Below are positions 38,262 to 51,747 of a DNA stretch of 64,000 bases, piece by piece. A model generated the notes under the pieces. The model had not been told where the DNA came from. It saw nothing but the letters and a program-made list of their open reading frames with translations, and ran no database searches. Within the stretch, counting starts at the first letter, position 1. The number at the start of each line of letters is the position of its first letter. Source of the DNA: Klenkia marina (GTDB lineage Bacteria > Actinomycetota > Actinomycetes > Mycobacteriales > Geodermatophilaceae); NCBI RefSeq assembly GCF_900101025.1, contig NZ_FMUH01000003.1:434001-498000 (forward strand), read 5' to 3'. The translations under genes were made by a program, and so were the position numbers.

Positions 38262-39328
38262 CCGCACGCATCACGGTCGCCGGTGACCGGCCCTACGAGG
38301 TCGTCATCGGTGCGGGTGTGCGCGCCGAGCTGGCGCTGCTGCCGGGCACCGCCCTGGCGGGCGCCACCCGGGCCGCGGTCGTGCACACCGCCTCGGTCGC
38401 CGCGCTGGCCGGTGAGGCGGTCGCCGCGCTGCAGACCGCGGGCCTGGCCGCCGAGGCCCTCGTCGTCCCCGACGGGGAGGCCGGCAAGACCGCCGAGGTC
38501 GCCGCCGGGCTGTGGGCCGAGCTGGGCCGGCTGGGCCACACCCGCACCGACGCGGTCGTGGGCGTCGGCGGGGGAGCGGTCACCGACCTCGCCGGTTTCG
38601 TCGCGGCGACGTGGCTGCGGGGGGTGCGCGTGGTGCACGTGCCCACCAGCCTGCTGGGCATGGTCGACGCCGCGGTCGGGGGCAAGACCGGGATCAACAC
38701 CGCGGCCGGCAAGAACCTGGTCGGCGCGTTCCACCCGCCCGCCGCCGTGCTCGTCGACACCGAGGTCCTCGACGGGCTGCCGCCCGCGGACTTCCGCGCC
38801 GGGCTGGCCGAGGTGGTCAAGTGCGGGTTCATCGCCGACGGCGCGATCCTCGACCTCCTCGCCGCCGACCCCACCGGCCGCTCGGCGACGCCCGAGCTCA
38901 TCGGCCGTGCCGTCCAGGTCAAGGCCGACGCCGTCGGCGAGGACCTCCACGACACCGGCCGTCGCGAGTTCCTGAACTACGGGCACACGCTGGGCCACGC
39001 CATCGAGAAGGCCGAGGACTTCGGCTGGCGGCACGGCGACGCCGTCGCGGTCGGCCTGGTGTTCGCCGCCGAACTGGGGGTGGCCGCCGGTCGGCTGTCC
39101 CGCGCGGAGGCCGACCGGCACCGCGAGCTGCTGGTCGCCATGGGGCTGCCCGTGCGCTACGCCGGCGACTTCGCCACCCTGCGGTCGGCGATGGCCGTGG
39201 ACAAGAAGGCCCGCGGCTCGTCGCTGCGGTTCGTCGTCCTCGACGGCCTGGGCTCGCCCGGCATCCTGACCGACCCCGACGAGGCCTGGCTGCGTGCTGC
39301 CTGGGCCGCTGTGGAGGAGACCTCGTGA
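38258..39328 (+). CDS. aroB: 3-dehydroquinate synthase
   Basis: A 356-residue NAD- and metal-dependent enzyme that makes the first carbocyclic intermediate of the shikimate pathway. [25 protein letters not shown] and [20 protein letters not shown] are the usual nucleotide and substrate motifs, and metal ligands lie in LAEVVKCGF and [14 protein letters not shown] 38258 overlaps aroK as GTGA. Confidence 0.96.
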   Translation: MTARITVAGDRPYEVVIGAGVRAELALLPGTALAGATRAAVVHTASVAALAGEAVAALQTAGLAAEALVVPDGEAGKTAEVAAGLWAELGRLGHTRTDAVVGVGGGAVTDLAGFVAATWLRGVRVVHVPTSLLGMVDAAVGGKTGINTAAGKNLVGAFHPPAAVLVDTEVLDGLPPADFRAGLAEVVKCGFIADGAILDLLAADPTGRSATPELIGRAVQVKADAVGEDLHDTGRREFLNYGHTLGHAIEKAEDFGWRHGDAVAVGLVFAAELGVAAGRLSRAEADRHRELLVAMGLPVRYAGDFATLRSAMAVDKKARGSSLRFVVLDGLGSPGILTDPDEAWLRAAWAAVEETS

Positions 39329-39759
39329 GCATCCTCGTGCTGAACGGCGCCAACCTGGGCCGGTTGGGCACCCGTGAACCGGCCACCTACGGCACCACCA
39401 CCTACGCCGACCTGGTCGCCCGCATCGAGGCCGTCGCCGCCGAGCTCGGTCAGCAGGTCTCGGTCCGGCAGACCGACAGCGAGGCCGAGCTGCTGGGCTG
39501 GGTGCACGAGGCCGCCGACACCGGGGCCGCCGTGGTGGTCAACCCGGCGGGCTGGACGCACACCTCGGTGGTGCTGCGCGACGCGCTGGCCCAGGTCGAC
39601 GGGCCGGTGGTCGAGGTGCACATCAGCAACGTGCACACCCGCGAGGCCTTCCGTCACCACTCCTTCGTCTCGGCGGTGGCCACCGGGGTCGTCGCCGGGC
39701 TGGGCGTCTTCGGGTACGAGGCCGCGCTGCGCTTCCTCGCCGACCAGGGGGTCCGGTGA
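39325..39759 (+). CDS. aroQ: 3-dehydroquinate dehydratase, type II
   Basis: A 144-residue dodecameric dehydratase of the type II class. The N-terminal [17 protein letters not shown] carries the catalytic Tyr of the mobile loop, [16 protein letters not shown] and [12 protein letters not shown] carry the catalytic Asn and His. The family's usual NGPNLNLLG and NPGAYTHTS appear here as NGANLGRLG and NPAGWTHTS, a modest divergence. The GTG start overlaps aroB, and the stop overlaps pepQ. Confidence 0.94.
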   Translation: MSILVLNGANLGRLGTREPATYGTTTYADLVARIEAVAAELGQQVSVRQTDSEAELLGWVHEAADTGAAVVVNPAGWTHTSVVLRDALAQVDGPVVEVHISNVHTREAFRHHSFVSAVATGVVAGLGVFGYEAALRFLADQGVR

Positions 39760-40841
39760 CGTCCCGCATGGACCACGCCGGCCGGCGCGAGCGCCTGCGT
39801 GCGGTGGCCGCCGAGCGCGGGCTCGACGCCGTGCTGGTCACCGACCTGCTCAACGTGCGCTACCTGACCGGGTTCACCGGCTCGAACGGGGCCTTCCTGC
39901 TGCGCACCGACGGCACCGACCTCTTCGGCACCGACGGCCGCTACACCACCCAGGCCGGCACGCAGGTGCCCGACGTCGAGCTGGTCGTCGACCGCTCCAC
40001 CGTGGCGGCGCTGGCCGGGGCCGCGGCCGGCGTCGGTCGGCTGGGCTACGAGTCGCACGTGGTGACGGTCGACGGGCTGCGGGCGCTCGAGCAGGCGGCC
40101 GAGGGCGTCGAGCTGGTCAGCGTCCGGCGGGCGGTCGAGGCGCTGCGCGCGGTCAAGGACCCCGACGAGGTCGAGGCACTGCGCCGGGCCTGCACGGTGG
40201 CCGACCAGGCCCTGGCCGAGCTGGCCGCCGAGGGTGCGCTGCGCCCCGGGCGCACCGAGCTCGCCGTCGGCCGTGAGCTCGACGCCCGCATGCTGGCGCT
40301 GGGCGCCGAGGCCCCGTCGTTCGAGACGATCGTGGCCGCCGGGGCGAACTCCGCCATCCCGCACCACCGGCCCGACGGCACCGAGCTGCGCGGCGGCGAC
40401 TTCCTCAAGCTCGACTTCGGCGCGACCGTCGACGGCTACCACTCCGACATGACCCGCACCGTCGTCCTGGGCCACCCCGCCGCCTGGCAGACCGAGGTCT
40501 ACGCGCTGGTCCGGGAGTCCCAGGCCGCCGGCCGGGCGGCCCTGGCGGTGGGTGCCGACGTGACCGCGGTCGACGCCGCCTCGCGCGACGTCATCGCCGC
40601 CGCCGGGCACGCCGAGCACTTCACGCACGGCCTCGGGCACGGGGTGGGGCTGGAGATCCACGAGGCTCCGGGAATCTCCGCCCTGGGCGCAGGTACCCTG
40701 GCCGCTGGCATGGCCGTCACCGTGGAACCCGGGGTCTACCTCCCGGGGCACGGCGGTGTCCGGATCGAGGACACGTTGATCGTGACCGATGGCGAGCCCG
40801 AGTTGTTGACCCTCACGAGCAAGGAACTGCTGGTCCTCTAG
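39756..40841 (+). CDS. pepQ: M24 Xaa-Pro aminopeptidase
   Basis: A 361-residue two-domain metallopeptidase of the creatinase-like N-terminus plus pita-bread fold. Metal ligands are visible in [16 protein letters not shown] (two Asp), [12 protein letters not shown] (His), [11 protein letters not shown] (Glu) and [12 protein letters not shown] (Glu). It removes N-terminal residues before proline. It directly precedes efp, whose start codon follows its stop without a gap, an arrangement conserved in actinobacteria and suggestive of a shared link to proline-containing proteins. Confidence 0.94.
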   Translation: MTSRMDHAGRRERLRAVAAERGLDAVLVTDLLNVRYLTGFTGSNGAFLLRTDGTDLFGTDGRYTTQAGTQVPDVELVVDRSTVAALAGAAAGVGRLGYESHVVTVDGLRALEQAAEGVELVSVRRAVEALRAVKDPDEVEALRRACTVADQALAELAAEGALRPGRTELAVGRELDARMLALGAEAPSFETIVAAGANSAIPHHRPDGTELRGGDFLKLDFGATVDGYHSDMTRTVVLGHPAAWQTEVYALVRESQAAGRAALAVGADVTAVDAASRDVIAAAGHAEHFTHGLGHGVGLEIHEAPGISALGAGTLAAGMAVTVEPGVYLPGHGGVRIEDTLIVTDGEPELLTLTSKELLVL

Positions 40842-41402
40842 ATGGCTACCACCAACGACCTCAAGAACGGCATCGTCCTCAAGCTGGACGGTCAGCTGTG
40901 GACCGTCACCGACTTCCAGCACGTGAAGCCGGGCAAGGGCGGCGCCTTCGTGCGCACGACCCTGAAGAACGTGCTCAGCGGCAAGGTGGTCGACAAGACC
41001 TTCAACGCCGGGCTCAAGGTCGAGACGGCCACCGTGGACAAGCGGAACATGACATACCTGTACAAGGACGGCGCCGACTTCGTCTTCATGGACGGCGACA
41101 CCTTCGACCAGATCCCCGTGTCCGAGGCGACCGTGGGCGACGCGGCGAACTACCTGCTGGAGAACACCGAGGCCATGGTCGCGGTGCACGACGGCGTGCC
41201 GCTGTTCATCGAGCTGCCGGTCTCCATGGAGCTCGTGGTGGCCCACACCGACCCGGGCCTGCAGGGCGACCGCTCCACCGGTGGCACCAAGCCCGCGACG
41301 CTGGAGACCGGCGCCGAGATCCAGGTGCCGCTGTTCATCACCACCGGCGAGAAGCTCAAGGTCGACACCCGCGACGGTCGGTACCTGGGCCGGGTCAGCT
41401 GA
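40842..41402 (+). CDS. efp: Elongation factor P
   Basis: A 186-residue tRNA-shaped factor that rescues ribosomes stalled at consecutive prolines. Three beta-barrel domains are recognisable, with the conserved [15 protein letters not shown] in domain I. The functional Lys at the loop tip is K32 in PGKGG. Mycobacterial EF-P has PGKGP, so the last residue of the loop differs. None of the known EF-P modification enzymes is visible in this window. ATG 40842 follows the pepQ TAG directly, so translation should be coupled. Confidence 0.96.
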   Translation: MATTNDLKNGIVLKLDGQLWTVTDFQHVKPGKGGAFVRTTLKNVLSGKVVDKTFNAGLKVETATVDKRNMTYLYKDGADFVFMDGDTFDQIPVSEATVGDAANYLLENTEAMVAVHDGVPLFIELPVSMELVVAHTDPGLQGDRSTGGTKPATLETGAEIQVPLFITTGEKLKVDTRDGRYLGRVS

Positions 41403-41405
41403 CCC

Positions 41406-41813
41406 GTGGCCGCCCGATCCAAGGCGCGCAAGCGTGCGGTCGACGTCCTCTACGAGGCCGACCTGCGCGGCGGCGACGTGCTGCCGTTGCTGCGCGAGCG
41501 CATCGCCGACGGCCACCCGCCGATCGGTGAGCACACGGTGCGGCTGGTCGAGGGAGCGGTCGAGCACTCCGCCGACATCGACCGGCTGATCTCCGAGCAC
41601 GCGCAGGGCTGGACGCTCGACCGGTTGCCCGACGTCGACCGCGCGATCCTGCGCATGGCGGTGTTCGAGCTGCTGTGGGTCGACGACGTCCCCGACGCGG
41701 TGGTCATCGACGAGGCCGTCGAGCTGGCCAAGACGTTGTCCACCGACGACTCGGCGTCCTACGTCAACGGCGTGCTGTCCGGCATCCTCAAGGCCCAGAT
41801 CCCCACCGTCTGA
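41406..41813 (+). CDS. nusB: Transcription antitermination factor NusB
   Basis: A 135-residue all-helical RNA-binding factor that works with NusE on rRNA antitermination. KARKRAVDVLYEADLRG, LPDVDRAILRMAVFELLW and VVIDEAVELAKTLSTDDSASYVNGVL match the family; the basic N-terminus contacts boxA RNA. GTG 41406 is three bases after efp. It ends the shikimate/pepQ/efp run at a strong terminator. Confidence 0.95.
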   Translation: MAARSKARKRAVDVLYEADLRGGDVLPLLRERIADGHPPIGEHTVRLVEGAVEHSADIDRLISEHAQGWTLDRLPDVDRAILRMAVFELLWVDDVPDAVVIDEAVELAKTLSTDDSASYVNGVLSGILKAQIPTV

Positions 41814-41818
41814 GGCTC

Positions 41819-41865
41819 GAACGCGAACGGCCCACTCCGATCACCGGAGTGAGCCGTTCGCGTTC
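41819..41865. terminator. Strong bidirectional terminator between nusB and bldD
   Basis: GAACGCGAACGGC / GCCGTTCGCGTTC (13 bp) continues through one C-A mismatch into CACTCCG / CGGAGTG (7 bp), with a five-base loop. It lies between convergent genes, only seven bases from the bldD stop. Confidence 0.85.
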
Positions 41866-41872
41866 ACAGCTC

Positions 41873-42412
41873 TTACCGCGGGGTGCGGCGGCGGTCGCCC
41901 CAGCCGGCGTCGTCGTCGACGTCGGCGTAGATGCTGCCGTCGGCGCCGGGGGAGAGCACCCCCCACTCGATGAGCCGGGTGGTGAGCTCGTCGGGGCTCA
42001 TGTCGTAGATGATCGCCAGGGACTTGAGGTCCTCGGTGCGGATCGAGAGCACCTTGCCGTTGTAGTCGTGGCGCTGCGCCTGGATGGTGGAGGCGTAGCG
42101 GGCCAGCGGCCCGGCCTCGTCGGCGGGCAGCGAGCCCAGCGACTCGAGGTTGAGCACGATCTTGGTGGACTTGGTGATGGCCGAGCTCGGGCGGGGGTCG
42201 GGCAGCAGCTCGGCGACCGGCACGCCGTAGAAGACGGCCAGCTCGGACAGGCGCTGCACGGTCACCGCGCGGTCGCCGCGCTCGTAGGACCCGACGACGA
42301 CGGCCTTCCAGCGGCCGTGCGACTTGTCCTCCACCCCCTGCAGCGAGAGACCCTGCTGGTTGCGGATCGCCCGCAGGCGGGCGCCCAGCGCGCGGGAGTA
42401 GTCGGTGCTCAT
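41873..42412 (-). CDS. bldD: BldD-type c-di-GMP-responsive transcriptional regulator
   Basis: A 179-residue regulator. The N-terminal XRE-type helix-turn-helix is LGARLRAIRNQQGLSLQGVEDKS..GSYERG. The C-terminal domain carries the c-di-GMP signature RxD-x8-RxxD exactly: R114-H-D116 and R125-T-E-D128, the same positions as in Streptomyces coelicolor BldD. In Streptomyces, tetrameric c-di-GMP dimerises BldD, which then represses sporulation genes; in non-sporulating relatives its targets are largely unknown. The ATG start is at 42412, divergent from pyrR. An EAL-domain gene at the right edge could influence its ligand. Confidence 0.95.
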   Translation of the reverse strand: MSTDYSRALGARLRAIRNQQGLSLQGVEDKSHGRWKAVVVGSYERGDRAVTVQRLSELAVFYGVPVAELLPDPRPSSAITKSTKIVLNLESLGSLPADEAGPLARYASTIQAQRHDYNGKVLSIRTEDLKSLAIIYDMSPDELTTRLIEWGVLSPGADGSIYADVDDDAGWGDRRRTPR

Positions 42413-42460
42413 CGTGTCTGCTCACTCAGGGTCGTCGGATGGGGCGGCTTCTGGTCACGC

Positions 42461-42466
42461 AGAGTA
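42461..42466 (-). promoter_or_regulatory. Candidate bldD -10 element
   Basis: TACTCT on the minus strand, giving a leader of about 40 bases. AGTGAG between it and the start codon resembles a BldD half-site and may allow self-repression; weak evidence. Confidence 0.3.
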
Positions 42467-42547
42467 CGCGGTGCTGGTGGGCCGCAGCATGTCGAGCACC
42501 CCGGTCGGGTGAGATCGGCACGGTGCAGGTCACACCGGGCCGTGCGC

Positions 42548-42553
42548 TAGCGT
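42548..42553 (+). promoter_or_regulatory. Candidate pyr operon -10 element
   Basis: TAGCGT, with transcription expected to start near 42560 and a leader of about 60 bases before pyrR. Confidence 0.5.
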
Positions 42554-42571
42554 CTGCGCCGGAACGAACCA

Positions 42572-42610
42572 CTTCCTTTAACGACCCGTCCCGTGAGGCG
42601 GGGAAGGAGG
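42572..42610 (+). promoter_or_regulatory. PyrR-binding RNA hairpin overlapping the ribosome site
   Basis: The leader contains CCCG (42585-42588) paired with CGGG (42599-42602) around the loop TCCCGTGAGG, which matches the PyrR-binding consensus TCCNGNGAGG. CTTCC at 42572-42576 can pair with GGAAG at 42602-42606, which is the start of the pyrR ribosome site GGAAGGAGG (42602-42610). PyrR bound with UMP would hold the ribosome site closed, as proposed for mycobacterial pyr operons. There is no attenuator terminator, so control is probably translational. Confidence 0.8.
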
Positions 42611-42620
42611 CTTGATCGTC

Positions 42621-43178
42621 ATGCCGGAACCACAGCGGTTGCTGACCGCCGACGACGTCACCCGCGTCGTCGACCGCATGGCCCACCAGCTCATCGAGCG
42701 GGCCGCGAGCTCCACCACCGAGGGCGACGGCCTGTCCGACCTCGTGCTCGTCGGCATCCCCACCCGCGGCGCCCCGCTGGCCCGCCGGCTGGCCGCCCGC
42801 ATCGAGGCCTTCACCGGCACCCCGGTCGACGTCGGCACCGTGGACATCACCCTCTACCGCGACGACCTGCGCACCCGCGGCGTCCGCGCGCTGGAGGAGA
42901 CCCGGCTGCCCGACTCCGGGGTCGACGGCCGCCTGGTGGTACTGGTCGACGACGTCCTCTTCTCCGGCCGCTCGGTGCGGGCCGCCCTCGACGGCCTGCG
43001 CGACGTCGGCCGCCCCCGCGCCGTCCAGCTCGCCGTCCTGGTCGACCGCGGCCACCGCGAGCTGCCGATCAAGGCCGACTTCGTCGGCAAGAACGTGCCC
43101 ACCGCCCGCACGCAGCAGGTGAAGGTGCGGCTGGCCGAGGTCGACGGCGAGGACGGGGTGACCATCACCGATGCCTGA
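42621..43178 (+). CDS. pyrR: Pyrimidine operon regulator PyrR / uracil phosphoribosyltransferase
   Basis: A 185-residue PRTase-fold protein that binds pyr mRNA when UMP is high and has weak uracil phosphoribosyltransferase activity. The PRPP loop is [33 protein letters not shown] and DITLYRDDL are the PyrR-specific segments, and the C-terminal [20 protein letters not shown] is the RNA-binding edge. ATG 42621 lies ten bases after GGAAGGAGG; TTG 42612 is in frame but too close to that site. pyrB overlaps the stop by eight bases. Confidence 0.96.
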   Translation: MPEPQRLLTADDVTRVVDRMAHQLIERAASSTTEGDGLSDLVLVGIPTRGAPLARRLAARIEAFTGTPVDVGTVDITLYRDDLRTRGVRALEETRLPDSGVDGRLVVLVDDVLFSGRSVRAALDGLRDVGRPRAVQLAVLVDRGHRELPIKADFVGKNVPTARTQQVKVRLAEVDGEDGVTITDA

Positions 43179-44103
43179 CGCCCTGAGGCACAAGCACCTG
43201 CTCGAGGCCGCCGACCTCGACCTCGACGACGCCACCCTGGTGCTGGACACCGCCGCGCAGATCGAGTCCGCGCTGGCCGGCCGCGAGGTCAAGAAGCTGC
43301 CCACCCTGCGTGGGCGCACGGTGGTCAACCTCTTCTTCGAGGACTCCACCCGCACCCGGATCAGCTTCGAGCTGGCCGCCAAGCGGTTGAGCGCCGACGT
43401 CATCAACTTCTCCGCCAAGGGGTCCAGCGTCTCGAAGGGCGAGAGCCTCAAGGACACCGCGCTGACCCTGGAGGCCATGGGCGCCGACGGCATCGTCGTC
43501 CGGCACTCGGCGTCGGGGGCGCCGCACCGGCTGGCCACCTGGGTGGCCGGCAGCGTGGTCAACGCCGGCGACGGCACCCACGAGCACCCCACCCAGGCGC
43601 TGCTGGACGCCTTCACGATCCGCAAGCGGTTGGGCCGGCTCGAGGGCGTGCGGGTGGTGATCACCGGCGACGTGCTGCACAGCCGGGTGGCCCGCTCGAA
43701 CGTGCGGTTGCTGCACACCCTGGGCGCCGAGGTCACCCTGGTCGCCCCGCCCACCCTGCTCCCGGTGGGCATCGGGTCGTGGCCGGTCACGGTGTCCTAC
43801 GACCTCGACGCCGTGCTGCCCACCGCCGACGTGGTGATGATGCTGCGCGTGCAGGCCGAGCGCATGAACGCCTCGTTCTTCCCCTCGGCCCGGGAGTACA
43901 GCCGCCGCTACGGCCTGGACGCCGACCGCATGGCCCGGCTGGCCGACGACGCGATCGTCATGCACCCGGGTCCGATGGTCCGCGGCATGGAGATCGCCGC
44001 CGACGTCGCCGACTCGGCCCGCTCCACCATCGTCGAGCAGGTCGGCAACGGCGTCAGCGTGCGCATGGCCGTCCTGTACCTGCTGCTCGGAGGCAACGCA
44101 TGA
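43171..44103 (+). CDS. pyrB: Aspartate carbamoyltransferase catalytic subunit
   Basis: A 310-residue enzyme that joins carbamoyl phosphate and aspartate. The carbamoyl-phosphate site is FEDSTRTR, with [29 protein letters not shown] and [12 protein letters not shown] complete the active site. No pyrI regulatory subunit is present. ATG 43171 overlaps pyrR by eight bases, and pyrC overlaps the stop as ATGA. Confidence 0.96.
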   Translation: MPDALRHKHLLEAADLDLDDATLVLDTAAQIESALAGREVKKLPTLRGRTVVNLFFEDSTRTRISFELAAKRLSADVINFSAKGSSVSKGESLKDTALTLEAMGADGIVVRHSASGAPHRLATWVAGSVVNAGDGTHEHPTQALLDAFTIRKRLGRLEGVRVVITGDVLHSRVARSNVRLLHTLGAEVTLVAPPTLLPVGIGSWPVTVSYDLDAVLPTADVVMMLRVQAERMNASFFPSAREYSRRYGLDADRMARLADDAIVMHPGPMVRGMEIAADVADSARSTIVEQVGNGVSVRMAVLYLLLGGNA

Positions 44104-45386
44104 CCACCCTGCTCATCCGGGGCGCCCGCCCCTACGGCGAGGACGCCGTCGACGTCCTGGTGAAGGACGGCGTGGTCGCCGCGATCGGCACCGACCTGTC
44201 CAGCACCGCCGAGACGATCGACGCGACCGGGCTGGTGCTGCTGCCCGGCCTGGTCGACCTGCACACCCACCTGCGGGAACCCGGCCGCGAGGACACCGAG
44301 ACGGTGCTCACCGGGTCGCGGGCCGCGGCGCTGGGCGGCTACACGGCCGTCCACGCCATGGCCAACACCGACCCGGTGGCCGACACCGCCGGCGTCGTCG
44401 AGCAGGTGTGGCGGCTGGGCCGCGACGCCGGGCTGGTCGACGTCGTCCCGGTCGGTGCGGTGACCGTCGGTCTGGCCGGCGAGCGGTTGGCCGAGCTCGG
44501 CGCGATGGCCGACAGCGCCGCCCGGGTGCGGGTGTTCTCCGACGACGGGAAGTGCGTCGCCGACCCCGCGCTCATGCGCCGGGCGCTGGAGTACACCAAG
44601 GCCCTCGACGGGGTGGTCGCCCAGCACGCCGAGGAGCCCCGGCTGACCGTCGGTGCCCAGATGCACGAGGGCGACCGCTCGGCCCGGCTGGGTCTGACCG
44701 GTTGGCCCGCGGTCGCCGAGGAGGCGATCATCGCCCGCGACGTGCTGCTGGCCGAGCACGTCGGCGCCCGGCTGCACGTATGCCACGTGTCCACCGCCGG
44801 GTCGGTGGAGCTCATCCGGTGGGCGAAGTCGCGCGGGGTGCAGGTCACCGCCGAGGTGACCCCGCACCACCTGCTGCTCACCGACGCGTGCGCCGAGGGC
44901 TACGACGCCACGTTCAAGGTGAACCCGCCGCTGCGCACCGCCGAGGACGTCGCGGCCCTGCGGGCCGGGCTGGCCGACGGCACGATCGACGCCGTCGCCA
45001 CCGACCACGCCCCGCACGCCGCGGAGGACAAGGAGGTCGAGTGGGCGCAGGCCCGCCCCGGCATGCTCGGCCTCGAGCAGGCGCTGTCGGTGGTCGTCGG
45101 GACGATGGTCGAGACCGGCCTGCTCACCTGGCGGGAGGTCGCCGACCGCATGTCGGTCCGCCCGGCCGCCATCGGCCGGCTCGCCGGCCACGGCCGCCCG
45201 GTCGCGGTGGGGGAGCCGGCGAACCTCGTGCTCGTCGACCCCGGGGCCCGATCGGTCGTCGACCCGGCGGCGCTGGCCAGCAAGAGCCGCAACAGCCCCT
45301 ACGCCGGCCGTGAGCTGCCGGCGCGTGTCGTGCACACGTTGCTGCGCGGAGAACTGTCGGTGCGCGACGGGAAGGTCCAGGAATGA
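44100..45386 (+). CDS. pyrC: Dihydroorotase
   Basis: A 428-residue type I (long-form) zinc amidohydrolase that closes carbamoyl aspartate to dihydroorotate. The first metal motif is [12 protein letters not shown], and the remaining ligands lie in [22 protein letters not shown] and ATDHAPHA. The residue bridging the metals in many type I enzymes is Asp of SDDG rather than a carboxylated Lys, as seen here. ATG 44100 overlaps pyrB, and carA overlaps the stop, both as ATGA. Confidence 0.95.
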   Translation: MTTLLIRGARPYGEDAVDVLVKDGVVAAIGTDLSSTAETIDATGLVLLPGLVDLHTHLREPGREDTETVLTGSRAAALGGYTAVHAMANTDPVADTAGVVEQVWRLGRDAGLVDVVPVGAVTVGLAGERLAELGAMADSAARVRVFSDDGKCVADPALMRRALEYTKALDGVVAQHAEEPRLTVGAQMHEGDRSARLGLTGWPAVAEEAIIARDVLLAEHVGARLHVCHVSTAGSVELIRWAKSRGVQVTAEVTPHHLLLTDACAEGYDATFKVNPPLRTAEDVAALRAGLADGTIDAVATDHAPHAAEDKEVEWAQARPGMLGLEQALSVVVGTMVETGLLTWREVADRMSVRPAAIGRLAGHGRPVAVGEPANLVLVDPGARSVVDPAALASKSRNSPYAGRELPARVVHTLLRGELSVRDGKVQE

Positions 45387-46481
45387 GTGAGGCGCTGCTC
45401 GTGCTCGAGGACGGCCGCACGTTCCGCGGCGAGTCCTACGGGGCCACCGGGACGACGGTCGGCGAGGCCGTCTTCTCCACCGGCATGACCGGTTACCAGG
45501 AGACGTTGACCGACCCCAGCTACCACCGCCAGGTGGTGGTGATGACCGCGCCGCACATCGGCAACACCGGGGTCAACGACGAGGACGACGAGTCCCGCCG
45601 CATCTGGGTCGCCGGCTTCGTGGTGCGCGACCCCGCCCGGCGTCCGGCGAACTGGCGGTCCACCGGCACCCTCGACGACGAGCTGGTCGAGCACGGGGTG
45701 GTGGGCATCAGCGGCATCGACACCCGGGCGCTGACCCGGCACCTGCGCGACCGGGGCGCCATGCGGGTGGGCATCTCCACCGAGCTCGACGCCGACGCCC
45801 TGCTGGCCCGGGTGCAGGCCGCGCCGTCGATGGCCGGGGCCGACCTCGCACCCGAGGTCACCACCGAGCAGGCCTACACCGTCTCGGCGGTGGGCGAGAC
45901 CAGGTACCGCATCTCGGCCCTCGACCTGGGCATCAAGGCGGCCACGCCGCGGCACCTGGCCGAGCTGGGGGTCGAGACCCGGGTGCTCCCGGCCACCGCC
46001 ACGGCGGCCGAGCTGCTCGAGGCCGGGCCCGACGGGGTGTTCCTGTCCAACGGCCCGGGCGACCCGGCCGCCTCGGACTACGCCGTCGAGGCCGTCCAGG
46101 GCGTGCTCGACGCCCGCCGGCCGCTGTTCGGCATCTGCTTCGGCAACCAGATCCTGGGCCGGGCGCTGGGCCTGGGCACCTACAAGCTGCCCTTCGGCCA
46201 CCGTGGGCTCAACCAGCCGGTGCTCGACCGCGTCACCGACTCGGTGCGCGTCACCAGCCAGAACCACGGCTTCGCCGTCGACGCCCCGCTCGACCGGGCC
46301 ACCGACACCCCCTACGGGCGGGTCGAGGTCAGCCACGTCGGGCTCAACGACCAGGTCGTCGAGGGGCTGCGCTGCCTCGACGTCCCTGCGTTCAGCGTGC
46401 AGTTCCACCCCGAGGCCGCCGCCGGCCCGCACGACGCCGCCCCGCTCTTCCAGCGCTTCGTCGACCTCATGGAGGACTCCC

Positions 46482-46495
<14 letters not shown>
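45383..46495 (+). CDS. carA: Carbamoyl phosphate synthase small (glutaminase) subunit
   Basis: A 370-residue glutamine-hydrolysing subunit that passes ammonia to CarB. The N-terminal CPSase domain ([18 protein letters not shown]) is followed by the class I amidotransferase domain with nucleophile Cys in [16 protein letters not shown] and the His/Glu pair in [13 protein letters not shown]. The FGNQ form of the usual LGHQ motif is known in actinobacteria. Its stop overlaps carB by 14 bases. Confidence 0.96.
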
Positions 46496-49783
<3,288 letters not shown>

Positions 49784-49787
<4 letters not shown>

Positions 49788-50767
49788 GCCAGGACGACGG
49801 CGCGACCCGCATGGTCTCCCTGCCCACGGGTGAGCGCGTGCTGCCCCCTGTGCCGGGCTCGGGCACCGGGTTGCTGGGCCAGCCGGCCCCGCCGGCCGAG
49901 CACCCGCCGGTGCAGGGCCTGGCGGTGGTGGTGGGCTCCCGCCCGGTCAGCGCCTACACCGAGCTGACCCTCGAGGCCCCCGACATCGCCGAGGCCGCCC
50001 GGCCCGGGCAGTTCGTCGCCTTCGCCGTCGGCGGGCCCACCTCGGCCATGCTGCTGCGCCGGTCGATCGCCATCGCCGGGGTCGGCGGCGGCCGCTTCTC
50101 CGTGGTGGTCAGCGCGAAGGCCGCCGGGTCCACCTGGCTGGCCGGCCTGCGCCCCGGCGACGAGGTCGACGTCGTCGGCCCGTTGGGCAGGCCCTTCCCG
50201 CTGCCGCCGCCCGGCACCCCGGCGCTGCTGGTCGGCGGGGGCTACGGCGCCGCAGCCCTCGTCGGGCTGGGCGGGCTGCTGCGCTCGCGCGGGCACGAGG
50301 TGGCCGCCGTGGTCGGCGCCGGCGACGAGGACCGGTTGTGCTCGGTCGAGGACCTCTCGGCGGTCGCGGCGCCCTTCGTGGTCACCACCGACGACGGCAG
50401 CGCCGGGCGGGCGGGCCGGGTCACCGGACCGGTCGCCGAGCTGGTCAGCGGCGCCGGGGTGGTCTACGCCTGCGGCCCGATGCCCATGCTGGCCGCCGTC
50501 GCCCAGCTCGCCACCGACCGCGGCGTGCCCTCGTGGGTGGCCGTCGAGGAGTCGATGGCCTGCGGGGTGGGCGTCTGCATGACGTGCGTGCTGCCGGTCG
50601 TCGGTGCCGACGGCCGGTCCCGGTTCGCCCGCTCGTGCACCGACGGCCCGGTGTTCGCCGGCGACCGGGTGCGCTTCGCCGACGTCGGCACGCTGCCGCC
50701 GGACCTGCTGGGCGCCGACGCGATGACCCTGGCCCACACCCCCGCCGGAGAGGGCGAGACGCCGTGA
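49784..50767 (+). CDS. pyrK: Dihydroorotate dehydrogenase electron-transfer subunit PyrK
   Basis: A 327-residue FAD and 2Fe-2S protein of the ferredoxin-reductase family that lets class 1B PyrD use NAD+. The flavin-binding [11 protein letters not shown] and [10 protein letters not shown], the nucleotide-binding [12 protein letters not shown] and YACGPMPML, and the cluster cysteines [13 protein letters not shown]...RSCTDGPVF are all present. An N-terminal tail of about 45 Pro/Gly-rich residues makes it longer than the roughly 260 residues usual for PyrK. It is coupled to carB and pyrD by four-base overlaps. Confidence 0.94.
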
Positions 50768-51747
50768 CCATGCTGCCCGAGGTCGAGCTGCCCAGCGTCG
50801 ACATGCAGGCCTCCCTCGGCGGGGTGCCGATGGTCAGCCCGGTGCTCACCGCGTCGGGCTGCGCGTCCTTCGGCCGCGAGCTCGACCCGTTCTTCGACCT
50901 CACCTCCATCGGCGCGGTGGTCACCAAGTCGGTGCAGCTGCGCCCGCGCTCGGGCCGGGCCACCCCGCGCATGGCCGAGACCCCCAGCGGCATGATCAAC
51001 TCGATCGGGCTGCAGGGGCCGGGGATCGACGGCCTGCTGGCCGACGAGCTGCCCTGGCTGGCCGAGCGCGGCGTCCGGTCGCTGGTGTCGATCGCCGGGG
51101 CCCGCACCGAGGACTTCGCCGAGCTGGCCGAGCGGCTGCGCGGCGCGCCCGGGGTGCTGGGCATCGAGGTCAACATCTCCTGCCCCAACGTCGAGAGCCG
51201 GGGCGAGGTGTTCGCCTGCAACCCCGACGCCTCCGCCGCGGTGGTCGCCGCCGTCCGGGCCGCCGCCGACCCCGCGCACCCGGTCTACGCCAAGCTCACC
51301 CCCGACGTCACCGACATCGTGTCGGTGGCCCGGGCCTGCGCCGACGCCGGCGCGAACGGGCTGTCGATGATCAACACGCTGCTGGGCCTGGTCATCGACC
51401 CGGACACGATGCGCCCGGTGCTCGGCGGGGTCACCGGCGGGCTGTCGGGCCCGGCGATCCGCCCGGTGGCGCTCCGGTGCGTCTGGCAGGTGCACGCCGC
51501 GCTGCCGAACGTGCCGATCCTGGGCATGGGCGGCATCCGCACCGGTCTGGACGCCCTGCAGTTCATCCTGGCCGGGGCCGGTGCGGTCTCGGTCGGCACC
51601 GCGGTGTTCAACGACCCCTCGGCCCCGGCCCGCATCCACGCCGAGCTCGCCGACGCGTTGGGGGAGCGGGGCTTCGGCCGGCTGGCCGACGCCGTGGGCT
51701 ACGCCCACCGCGCCCCCGACGAGGGCTCGCCCGGGCGGCACCGGTGA
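50764..51747 (+). CDS. pyrD: Dihydroorotate dehydrogenase, class 1B catalytic subunit
   Basis: A 327-residue FMN-dependent TIM-barrel enzyme oxidising dihydroorotate. The catalytic Cys of class 1 enzymes is in IEVNISCPNVESRG. PVLTASGCASFG and GMGGIRTGLDALQFILAGA bind substrate and FMN. There is no N-terminal membrane helix as in class 2 enzymes. Together with PyrK it should be a cytosolic NAD+-linked enzyme. GTG 50764 overlaps pyrK; ATG 50770 is a close alternative. Confidence 0.95.
   Translation: MTMLPEVELPSVDMQASLGGVPMVSPVLTASGCASFGRELDPFFDLTSIGAVVTKSVQLRPRSGRATPRMAETPSGMINSIGLQGPGIDGLLADELPWLAERGVRSLVSIAGARTEDFAELAERLRGAPGVLGIEVNISCPNVESRGEVFACNPDASAAVVAAVRAAADPAHPVYAKLTPDVTDIVSVARACADAGANGLSMINTLLGLVIDPDTMRPVLGGVTGGLSGPAIRPVALRCVWQVHAALPNVPILGMGGIRTGLDALQFILAGAGAVSVGTAVFNDPSAPARIHAELADALGERGFGRLADAVGYAHRAPDEGSPGRHR

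Noticed and set aside
46120-46170. CarA motif FGNQ as a damaged LGHQ active site
   Set aside because: The nucleophile Cys and the later His/Glu are intact, and the FGNQ form is usual in actinobacterial CarA.
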